DNA of 6,791 nt, from NCBI GenBank assembly GCA_023396615.1, contig JAEWVM010000073.1, positions 1 through 6,791 on the forward strand. Reading direction: 5' to 3'. Source of the stretch: Spirochaetota bacterium. Lineage in GTDB: Bacteria; Spirochaetota; UBA4802; JAFGJZ01. Both the position numbers and the translations under genes were made by a program. The notes beneath the pieces are model-generated. The model had not been told where the DNA came from. It saw nothing but the letters and a program-made list of their open reading frames with translations, and ran no database searches. Below, piece by piece: positions 1 through 5,610 of this stretch; the stretch's first letter is position 1; each line of letters begins with the position of its first letter.

Positions 1-101
1 GAGTATTCACCGCCCGGTTTTCCGGATGAATATATCCAAAATACCGCCAAACCCGAAAAAATAACAAAAAGCAATGCTGTTAACAATCTGAATGTTTTCA
101 T
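1..101 (-). CDS. Divergent membrane-anchored or secreted protein, N-terminus only
   Basis: Reading the - strand from the ATG at 101 down to the left edge gives 33 codons with no stop. They begin MKTFRLLTALLFVIFSGLAV and continue with FWIYSSGKPGGEY. This is a classic export signal or membrane anchor: a short basic start (K2, R5), a hydrophobic stretch at about residues 6-24, then a polar, glycine-rich region. No clean signal peptidase site is visible, so an N-terminal anchor is as likely as a cleaved signal. An in-frame TAA lies three codons upstream, which fixes this ATG as the earliest possible start. No Shine-Dalgarno sequence lies at normal distance. The rest of the protein is outside the window, so its function is unknown. 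Bactofilin genes in several phyla neighbour M23 (LytM) peptidases with such an N-terminus, but nothing here proves that identity. Confidence 0.6.
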   Translation of the reverse strand, partial: MKTFRLLTALLFVIFSGLAVFWIYSSGKPGGEY

Positions 102-185
102 GTTATATTATCGGACAAGAAAAATCCTTTACAATAATAATCGTCAAATAATAAACTTGTTTAGAAACTGACACCGGCAGGAAAC
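102..185. promoter_or_regulatory. Divergent intergenic regulatory region
   Basis: These 84 AT-rich bases separate the leftward membrane protein from the rightward operon and must hold the promoters of both. A small dyad, TAAAC-TT-GTTTA, lies at 152-163 over the proposed rightward -10 box and could be an operator. On the - strand the leftward start is preceded by GATAAT only about 8 bases from the ATG, with TTGTAA 16 bases further up. If that is the promoter, the leftward message would be leaderless or nearly so, which fits its lack of a ribosome binding site. The - strand also has TTGACG (at 147-142), but without a good -10 at 16-18 bases. Confidence 0.5.
128..157 (+). promoter_or_regulatory. 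Candidate sigma-70 promoter of the bactofilin operon
   Basis: TTTACA at 128-133 matches the -35 consensus at five of six bases. TAAACT at 152-157 matches the -10 consensus at four of six, with an 18-base spacer. Transcription would then start near 164, giving a leader of about 22 bases that still contains the AGGA (179-182) ahead of the ATG at 186. This geometry is sensible, but in such AT-rich DNA matches of this quality arise by chance, so the call is tentative. Confidence 0.35.
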
Positions 186-545
186 ATGACACGACAGAAC
201 AGGCTTAATGAAGATCATATAGTAAACAGCATCATCGGCGAAGGCAGCGAATTCAAAGGCGAATTCAAGATAAACGGGCTTTTGCGGATTGACGGCAAGT
301 TTACGGGAACAATTCAGACTGAAGGAAAGGTTCTGATCGGTCAGTACGGCGAGGCGCTTACCGACATTCAGGCACGCGTTGTCATAGTGGGCGGAACTGT
401 CAAAGGAAACATTCTCGCAAGCGAAAGAGTCGTGCTTCTGGCCTCCGGGGATGTTAAGGGGAATATTATTACTCCTTCAATAATCATGGAAGACGGAGTC
501 AAATTCGACGGAAGCTGTGTAATCAACAAAGAACATCCGGTATAA
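186..545 (+). CDS. Bactofilin (polymer-forming cytoskeletal protein)
   Basis: This 119-residue protein belongs to the bactofilin/DUF583 family, whose members self-assemble without nucleotides into filaments from a right-handed beta-helix and act as scaffolds for envelope, shape or motility functions. The core runs from about residue 14 to 113 and shows the family's repeating short beta-strands with glycine turns: I-GEGSEFKGEF, G-LRIDGKFTGTI, GKVLIGQYGEA, VVIVGGTVKGNI, RVVLLASGDVKGNI. The flanking tails are short and polar and there is no transmembrane segment, so the protein is cytoplasmic or peripherally bound to the inner membrane. Length is normal for a minimal bactofilin. The ATG at 186 follows AGGA at 179-182 with a rather short spacer. 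It is the first gene of the rightward operon and ends one base before yaaR. Family assignment is firm; the cellular task (cell shape, flagella, wall synthesis) cannot be read from the sequence. Confidence 0.93.
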   Translation: MTRQNRLNEDHIVNSIIGEGSEFKGEFKINGLLRIDGKFTGTIQTEGKVLIGQYGEALTDIQARVVIVGGTVKGNILASERVVLLASGDVKGNIITPSIIMEDGVKFDGSCVINKEHPV

Positions 546-546
546 T

Positions 547-987
547 ATGCTGAGAGTTAATCAATTCAAATCGGCTGACTCGGCGAGAATTAAAAGCGGT
601 TCAGGCGCTTCATCGGCAAAAAAAACCGATGCTTCTTTCTCAACTGAGCTTTCAAACGCCGTCAGCGAAAAAAACATGCGCGATTTTCAGGATATGATGG
701 ACGATCTTCATGATCAGGAAAAACGCTTTCTCGAAAAACGCGATCTTGAAGAACTTGCAAACTACAAAGCCCTTGTTCAGAAACTTCTGACATTCATAAG
801 CGACAGCTCTTTTGAATCGAAAGAACTTTCAAGACTTAAATCAACCAAGGCTCCCTTTCTTATTACAAAAAAAATCAATGAAAAACTTCTCGAAATCTCA
901 CAGCAGATTTCACGCGGCAACAAGGCTTTTAATCTTTTAAAAGAGCTTGATGAAATCCGCGGTCTTATTCTCGATTATACAAAGTGA
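547..987 (+). CDS. yaaR: YaaR family protein (DUF327)
   Basis: This 146-residue, largely helical, highly charged protein matches the YaaR/DUF327 family in length, in composition and above all in position, directly upstream of holB as in Bacillus subtilis. Residues 1-35 are a serine, alanine and lysine-rich low-complexity lead. The rest is amphipathic helix, with the characteristic segment DLEELANYKALVQKLLTFIS (about residues 67-86) and a C-terminal helix ending ELDEIRGLILDYTK. There is no signal peptide or membrane segment, so it is cytoplasmic. The family's biochemical function is not established. The ATG at 547 is one base after the bactofilin stop and has no recognisable Shine-Dalgarno sequence, so it is probably translated by coupling to the gene before it. 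Its stop overlaps the start of holB by four bases (GTGA). The family call rests on my recognition of the sequence pattern plus gene order. Confidence 0.8.
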   Translation: MLRVNQFKSADSARIKSGSGASSAKKTDASFSTELSNAVSEKNMRDFQDMMDDLHDQEKRFLEKRDLEELANYKALVQKLLTFISDSSFESKELSRLKSTKAPFLITKKINEKLLEISQQISRGNKAFNLLKELDEIRGLILDYTK

Positions 988-1958
988 TTATGATACCCCA
1001 TATAGAAGGCCATAAAAAACAGAAGAGTTATATCAAAAAAATCATAGCGTCGCCGTCCCGGCCGCACGCCCTGCTTTTCGCTGGAGTCAACGGCATAGGA
1101 AAAAGCGCAGTCGCAGTTGAGTCCATTGCCGCGTTTTTATGCGCAAATGAAAACTCTCCATGCGGCGAATGCCAGTCATGCCGCCAGGTGTTTTCGTCTG
1201 CGCACCCTGATTTTCTTATTCTTGAACCTGACGAAAAAGGTTCGATACCTATCGGCGACAAAGATAAAAAAGAAGAAGGAAGCGTCAGAGCTCTTCTGAG
1301 TTCACTAAGCGAAAAACCTTTCGGCGGAAAACGCGCCGTCTTAATAAAAGAAATCGACTGTGCTAAAACAGCCGGAATGAACGCTCTCTTAAAAACAATC
1401 GAAGAGCCCTCGGAAAACACTCTGATAATTATGACGACTTCTTCCGAATCAAGAATTCTAAGAACAATTCTTTCCCGTTCATCAGTAATACGCTTCTCTC
1501 CCCTTCCCTTCGAGTCGGTGAAAAAACTGCTCGGAGATATGCCGGAAGCAGAAAAAGAATTTATAGCCGCGGCTTCGGGCGGATCAATGGAAATTGCAAT
1601 CAACTTTTCATCAGAGAAAACCAAAGAAGAACTTAAAAATTTTGCCTCCGGAATACGAAAAGCATATCTTGCGGATTCTTTCATAGAACCAGCGTCTCTT
1701 TCTGCAATGTCGGGAAAAGACGGTTACGTGCTGATTGACGGAGCTATAAATATTTATTCATTTCTTCTGAAAAACAAACTTACAGGAAAAGTAACCTTCA
1801 GCTCTTTTTTGAACGATTTATATATTGACGCGGATAAAACGCTTTACAACATTATCAAAATGCTTCTCTCCGCAAAAAAAGGCTCCGCACGGAACCTTAA
1901 TCCGGCTTTTTCGGTAAAAGCTCTTTCTTATAACTGTATTGCGGAGAAACTTATATGA
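984..1958 (+). CDS. holB: DNA polymerase III delta' subunit (clamp loader ATPase fold)
   Basis: Delta' is a fixed subunit of the clamp loader, which opens the beta clamp and places it on primed DNA at the replication fork. Numbering from the GTG at 984 (324 residues): the family opening GHKKQ at 9-13; RPHALLFAG, then the Walker A loop GVNGIGKS at 34-41; a zinc module with Cys53, Cys60, Cys63 and Cys66; a degenerate Walker B at LIKEID (120-125); the conserved MNALLKTIEEP at 132-142; and the arginine-finger region TILSRSSVIRF at 161-171, where the usual SRC is SRS. The C-terminal third is the helical collar. Unlike many delta' proteins it keeps an intact P-loop. The GTG start gives a GTGA overlap with yaaR. 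The ATG at 990 (MIPHIEGHKK) fits family N-termini equally well. Neither start has a clear Shine-Dalgarno sequence. DnaX (tau/gamma) is less likely because there is no long C-terminal region. Confidence 0.92.
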   Translation: MIMIPHIEGHKKQKSYIKKIIASPSRPHALLFAGVNGIGKSAVAVESIAAFLCANENSPCGECQSCRQVFSSAHPDFLILEPDEKGSIPIGDKDKKEEGSVRALLSSLSEKPFGGKRAVLIKEIDCAKTAGMNALLKTIEEPSENTLIIMTTSSESRILRTILSRSSVIRFSPLPFESVKKLLGDMPEAEKEFIAAASGGSMEIAINFSSEKTKEELKNFASGIRKAYLADSFIEPASLSAMSGKDGYVLIDGAINIYSFLLKNKLTGKVTFSSFLNDLYIDADKTLYNIIKMLLSAKKGSARNLNPAFSVKALSYNCIAEKLI

Positions 1959-1965
1959 GGTTTAA

Positions 1966-2829
1966 ATGGAATTTACCAGCGTAAAAATGCGCAACAACTG
2001 TGCCATATACAATCTAGACTCGAATAACATCTTTATCAATCAGGGTTCGGCATGCATTGCAGAAACCGAACACGGTGTCGATATAGGTTACGTCTTGTCG
2101 GGCATTCCTGCATGCAAAAGTCAGGAATGTGAAGCCCGGGGGAAAATTCTCAGGCTTGCTTCCGATGAAGATATCGCTCAGGCCAATTCTCTTCTTGATC
2201 TCGAAAAAAGATCTTTTGAAGAGTGCAAACTGAAAGCAAAAGAAAAAAATCTCGACATGACGCTTGTCAACGTAAAGGCGATTTTCGACAAATCGAAAAT
2301 TATATTTTATTTCGTTGCGGAGAATAGAGTCGATTTCCGCGAACTTGTCCGCGACCTTGCAGGAATTTTCAAGACGCGCATCGAAATGCGTCAGATCGGT
2401 GTACGCGACAAGTCACGCATAATCGGCGGACACGGAACCTGCGGACAGTCGCTCTGCTGTACCAAAATGCGCGGAGTATTTTCGCCCGTATCAATCAAAA
2501 TGGCGAAAGAGCAGAACCTCAACCTCAACAGTCAGAAAATATCGGGATGCTGCGGAAGACTTCTCTGCTGTCTTGATTATGAATATGAAGTTTACTGCGA
2601 TCTGAACATGGGGCTTCCTCAGCAGGGAACCGAAATACGCATCGGAGACAATAAATGCTATGTAGATTCAGTTGATACTCTCAAACAGACTATCAGACTA
2701 AAATACATGGATGCATATCTTCACATTCAAAAAAACGACATCACTTCCGACGGCATAAATTTCTCGGTTTCAATGCCGGTAATTGAACGCTTGATGAATC
2801 ACACAGATGAAGAAAACGAAGAAGATTAA
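1966..2829 (+). CDS. ricT: PSP1 domain protein, RicT (YaaT) family
   Basis: This 287-residue protein carries the PSP1 domain of Bacillus RicT/YaaT. In B. subtilis, RicT forms the Y-complex with RicA and RicF, binds [4Fe-4S] clusters and steers RNase Y mRNA processing, sporulation and competence. The diagnostic C-terminal block is complete: IGVRDKSRIIGGHGTCG at about 144-160, a Cys-Cys pair at 164-165, the stretch SPVSIKMAKEQNLNLN at 173-188, then KISGCCGRLLCC at 191-202 followed by LDYE. Cysteines 159, 164, 165, 196, 201 and 202 fit the family pattern, and Cys195 appears to be extra. The N-terminal part is a beta-rich region. The C-terminus is an acidic tail (DEENEED). The ATG at 1966 has GAGG at 1957-1960, which overlaps the holB stop codon, 5 bases upstream. 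No RicA or RicF homologue is in the window, so the Bacillus role cannot simply be transferred. Confidence 0.88.
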   Translation: MEFTSVKMRNNCAIYNLDSNNIFINQGSACIAETEHGVDIGYVLSGIPACKSQECEARGKILRLASDEDIAQANSLLDLEKRSFEECKLKAKEKNLDMTLVNVKAIFDKSKIIFYFVAENRVDFRELVRDLAGIFKTRIEMRQIGVRDKSRIIGGHGTCGQSLCCTKMRGVFSPVSIKMAKEQNLNLNSQKISGCCGRLLCCLDYEYEVYCDLNMGLPQQGTEIRIGDNKCYVDSVDTLKQTIRLKYMDAYLHIQKNDITSDGINFSVSMPVIERLMNHTDEENEED

Positions 2830-2834
2830 TAATT

Positions 2835-2843
2835 AGAGAAGGA
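2835..2843 (+). promoter_or_regulatory. Strong Shine-Dalgarno site of metG
   Basis: AGAGAAGGA sits 4 bases before the metG ATG, in the longest gap (18 bp) within the operon. It stands out because yaaR, holB, the phosphodiesterase and lrgA have no clear ribosome binding site. This suggests that metG is translated independently of its upstream neighbour, whereas those four rely on coupling. Confidence 0.75.
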
Positions 2844-2847
2844 CATC

Positions 2848-4746
2848 ATGGAAAAAAAGTTTTATATAACAACACCGATCTATTACGTCAATGCGGAACC
2901 TCATATAGGCCACGCATACAGCACCATCGTCGCGGATTTTCTGAAACGTCATTACAAACTCCGCGGTTTTGACACATATTTTCTAACCGGTACGGATGAA
3001 CACGGTGATAAAATCCAGAAAGCCGCCGACGAAAAGAAAACAGATGTTAAATCATATACCGACGACATAAGCGCCAAATTCAAATCAGCCTGGAAACTTC
3101 TCGGAATCGAATACGACGACTTCATCCGCACCACAGAAGACCGCCACAAAAAGGTTGTTCAAAGTGTATTACAAAAAGTTTTTGACACCGGCGACATTTA
3201 TTACGGCAGCTACGGCGGAAATTACTGCTACGGATGCGAAAGATTTCTCACCGACAAAGACATTATAGACGGCAAATGCCCTGAACACGGAAAACCCGTA
3301 CAGTGGATTGAAGAGCATAATTATTTCTTCAAAATGAAAAAATACCAGTCGTGGCTGGTTGATCATATCGAAAAGAATCCTGATTTCATCAGGCCGGAAC
3401 GCTACAGAAATGAAGTTCTTGCTCTAATCAAAAATGAAGAGCTCGAAGATCTATGCATATCAAGACCGAAGTCGCGTCTTTCGTGGGGAATAGAACTTCC
3501 GTTTGACGACAAGTATGTTACATATGTATGGTTCGATGCCCTAATAAACTATATAAGCGCCATAGAATATCCTGACGGCGAAAAATTTAAAAAATACTGG
3601 CCGGTAGTTAATCACATCATCGCAAAAGACATACTTAAGCCTCACGGTGTCTTCTGGCCGACAATGCTCAAAGCAGCCGGAATCGAACCGTATTATCACC
3701 TGAATGTTCACGGCTACTGGAATATGGCCGAAGCCAAGATGAGCAAAACTCTCGGCAATGTCGTGAGACCGAATGATCTTCTCGAGAAATACGGAAATGA
3801 CCAGTCGCGTTATTTCTTTCTCAGAGAAATGACTTTCGGACAGGACGCTAAGTTTACAGATGATGCCGTAATCGACAGAATAAATTATGATCTTGCGAAT
3901 GATCTCGGTAATCTCATCAACCGCGCGTTCAACATGATTGAAAAATATTTTGAAGGCAAAATACCGGAACGAACAGCAAATGACGCGGGACTTGATGAAA
4001 TCAAGAGCCTCCTTGATAAAGCTGAAAACGGCATGAGAGAATATACGGATAAATTTCAGTTCAGCAATGCACTCGAATCGCTCTGGGAATTCGTACGCTT
4101 TCTCAACAAATATATCGATCAGAACAAACCATGGACTCTTGCCAAAGAAAATAAAACGGACGAGCTTGCATCTGTATTAAGAAACTGCGCAGAAGCTATT
4201 TTTTCAGTAACGGCGCTCATTTCCCCGGTTTGCTTCAACACGGCACCAAAAATACTTAAAGCACTCGGCGCAGAACTTCCTTCTTACGATAAAATAACTT
4301 CTATGAATAACCTCACTACTGGAATCAAAATAGAGAATCCGGGAATACTGTTTCCGAAAATCGAAAAACAGGCAAAGGCTGAAGCTGCCGAAACAAAAGC
4401 ATCAACTAATGACTCAGAAAAAATTGAGATCACAGACTTTGCAAAAGTTGAACTTAAGGTGGCACAGGTTCTTTCAGCGGAGAAAGTCGAAGGCTCGGCA
4501 AAACTTCTGAAACTTCAGATAGATACGGGTTCTGACAAACGTCAGATAATAGCCGGCATCGGCGAAAAAATGACTCCGGAAAATATTAAAGACAAAAAGA
4601 TAATCGTTGTTGCGAACTTAAAACCTGCAGAAATTTTCGGAAACAAAAGCGAAGGAATGCTTCTCGCAGCTAAAAAAAACAAAAAGGATCTACCGAGCGT
4701 CATCATTGTAGATGACTCGATTGAAACGGGAAGCAGGCTTTCTTAA
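2848..4746 (+). CDS. metG: Methionyl-tRNA synthetase with C-terminal tRNA-binding domain
   Basis: This enzyme charges tRNA-Met with methionine using ATP, in the cytoplasm, and is needed for both initiation and elongation. The 632 residues show a class I catalytic core: ITTPIYYVNAEPHIGH with the HIGH motif at 19-22, GTDEHGDKI near 48-56, and a zinc knuckle with Cys127, Cys130, Cys144 and His147 (single-knuckle type). They also show YVWFDALINYISAIEYP and the second ATP motif as KMSKT at 297-301 (Thr in place of the usual last Ser), followed by LGNVV. The helical anticodon domain follows, with LGNLINR and NKYIDQNKPWTLAK. A lysine, alanine and glutamate-rich linker (about 502-525) leads to a Trbp111/EMAP-like OB-fold from about 526 to the end (FAKVELKVAQV, IIAGIGE, KSEGMLLAA). 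AGAGAAGGA at 2835-2843 is the best ribosome binding site in the operon, 4 bases before the ATG. The gene is intact. Confidence 0.98.
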   Translation: MEKKFYITTPIYYVNAEPHIGHAYSTIVADFLKRHYKLRGFDTYFLTGTDEHGDKIQKAADEKKTDVKSYTDDISAKFKSAWKLLGIEYDDFIRTTEDRHKKVVQSVLQKVFDTGDIYYGSYGGNYCYGCERFLTDKDIIDGKCPEHGKPVQWIEEHNYFFKMKKYQSWLVDHIEKNPDFIRPERYRNEVLALIKNEELEDLCISRPKSRLSWGIELPFDDKYVTYVWFDALINYISAIEYPDGEKFKKYWPVVNHIIAKDILKPHGVFWPTMLKAAGIEPYYHLNVHGYWNMAEAKMSKTLGNVVRPNDLLEKYGNDQSRYFFLREMTFGQDAKFTDDAVIDRINYDLANDLGNLINRAFNMIEKYFEGKIPERTANDAGLDEIKSLLDKAENGMREYTDKFQFSNALESLWEFVRFLNKYIDQNKPWTLAKENKTDELASVLRNCAEAIFSVTALISPVCFNTAPKILKALGAELPSYDKITSMNNLTTGIKIENPGILFPKIEKQAKAEAAETKASTNDSEKIEITDFAKVELKVAQVLSAEKVEGSAKLLKLQIDTGSDKRQIIAGIGEKMTPENIKDKKIIVVANLKPAEIFGNKSEGMLLAAKKNKKDLPSVIIVDDSIETGSRLS

Positions 4747-4759
4747 AAAGCTGAAAAAT

Positions 4760-5269
4760 ATGCTTATAGGGATAATCGCGGATACGCACAACAATGTTGA
4801 AATGATAATCAAAGCGGTTTCGTATCTGCGCTCCCGCAGGATTAATACATTAATCCACGCGGGAGATCTTTCTTCTCCTCAAATGCTGGACTTCTTCAGA
4901 GGATTTGACCTGCATATCGTCCTTGGAAATGATGACTGCTCAAATGATGAAATGAATCAGAAGCTTTCTTCTCTAGGACTGGAACCTGCGTGCTGTGCCA
5001 AGGAGTTTGAATTTGACGGCAAAAAATTCATTCTGTTTCACGGCGATAATGTCCCGATGTTCCGCGACGCCGTAAACTCCGAAAAATACGACTACATTAT
5101 CAAAGGGCATCTTCACTGCGTAGAAAACTACGAAAGAAAAAATACCAGAATAATCAATCCGGGTTCACTCCGTAAGGGTGAAGAAAATACAATCGCAATT
5201 CTCGATACATCAACCGGCGATGTAACACATATTGACATGAACGCAGTTGATCCGTATAATTACTCATGA
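4760..5269 (+). CDS. YfcE/MJ0936-type metallophosphoesterase
   Basis: This 169-residue protein is a small calcineurin-like phosphoesterase of the YfcE/MJ0936 group, whose tested members are metal-dependent phosphodiesterases acting on model substrates, with unknown physiological targets. All metal-site motifs are present: DTH at 8-10, GD at 35-36, GND at 56-58 (then D59), HGD at 94-96, GHLH at 116-119 and the family signature NPGS at 133-136. There is no signal peptide, so it is cytoplasmic. I chose the ATG at 4760, 13 bases after the metG stop, because family members begin directly with the first beta-strand (MLIGIIADTH). An in-frame ATG at 4712 would add 16 basic residues inside metG and is unlikely. 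No Shine-Dalgarno sequence is clear for either. The stop overlaps lrgA by four bases (ATGA). The substrate is not predictable. Confidence 0.9.
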   Translation: MLIGIIADTHNNVEMIIKAVSYLRSRRINTLIHAGDLSSPQMLDFFRGFDLHIVLGNDDCSNDEMNQKLSSLGLEPACCAKEFEFDGKKFILFHGDNVPMFRDAVNSEKYDYIIKGHLHCVENYERKNTRIINPGSLRKGEENTIAILDTSTGDVTHIDMNAVDPYNYS

Positions 5270-5610
5270 TGCTGAAATCTCTATTTATAATATTCGCGGC
5301 TCTTCTAGCAGGAAACACTCTTTCAGATCTACTAAAACTTCCGTTACCCGGAAGTATAATAGGCCTTGTTTTAATAACCGCATTACTCGAATTCAAACTT
5401 ATTAAACCGGAAGATATCCGCGAAGGATCTAATCTGCTGATAAACAATATGGCTCTCTTTTTTGTGCCTGCCGGCGTCGGACTCCTTCTCTATTCTGAAG
5501 TGTTAAAAAAAGAAATTCTTCCGATCGGCGCTTCATGCGCAATAAGCACATTCATAGTCATCATTACGGTATCGTGGACATTTAAAAAATTATCGCGCGG
5601 AAAGAAATGA
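5266..5610 (+). CDS. lrgA: LrgA/CidA family membrane protein (holin-like)
   Basis: This 114-residue inner-membrane protein has about four transmembrane helices (roughly residues 3-20, 28-46, 60-77 and 85-106) and the family hallmarks LPLPGSIIG at 25-33 and NNMALFFVPAGVG at 60-72. LrgA/CidA proteins were described in Staphylococcus as holin-like regulators of murein hydrolase export and cell death. With LrgB they are now also linked to movement of pyruvate and other small acids in some Gram-positives and plants. The pair with lrgB directly downstream (ATGA overlap at 5607) is the standard arrangement. The first ATG at 5266 overlaps the phosphodiesterase stop; a second ATG follows at 5269. There is no Shine-Dalgarno sequence, so translation is probably coupled. 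No LytS/LytR or CidR regulator gene is nearby. Choosing LrgA over CidA is arbitrary from sequence alone. Confidence 0.88.
   Translation: MMLKSLFIIFAALLAGNTLSDLLKLPLPGSIIGLVLITALLEFKLIKPEDIREGSNLLINNMALFFVPAGVGLLLYSEVLKKEILPIGASCAISTFIVIITVSWTFKKLSRGKK

Noticed and set aside
541..546. Exact TATAAT immediately before the yaaR start codon
   Set aside because: It overlaps the bactofilin stop, the base string 17 bases upstream (TGTAAT) is a poor -35, and transcription would start inside yaaR. Probably chance.
1028..1684. A 218-codon open frame on the - strand inside holB
   Set aside because: It lies fully antisense to a gene with clear clamp-loader motifs, and its protein has no recognisable domain or signal. 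It looks like a by-product of the codon use of holB.
1874..1880. Run of A in holB as a possible dnaX-style frameshift site
   Set aside because: The gene is holB rather than dnaX, the frame stays open to a normal C-terminus, and no upstream Shine-Dalgarno-like stimulator or downstream stem was seen.
4674..4680. A AAA AAC heptamer near the end of metG, a classic -1 slippery sequence
   Set aside because: The -1 frame stops about 11 codons later and does not lead into the phosphodiesterase, which is in the other frame. No convincing downstream structure was seen. Poly-A strings are common in lysine-rich tails here.
4712..4759. Upstream in-frame ATG for the phosphodiesterase, overlapping metG
   Set aside because: It would add 16 basic residues before the first beta-strand. 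Family members start right at the MxIGIIxDTH strand, so the ATG at 4760 is preferred.
5154..5447. A 97-codon open frame on the - strand across the phosphodiesterase/lrgA junction
   Set aside because: It is antisense to two well-supported genes and has no family resemblance or ribosome binding site of note.
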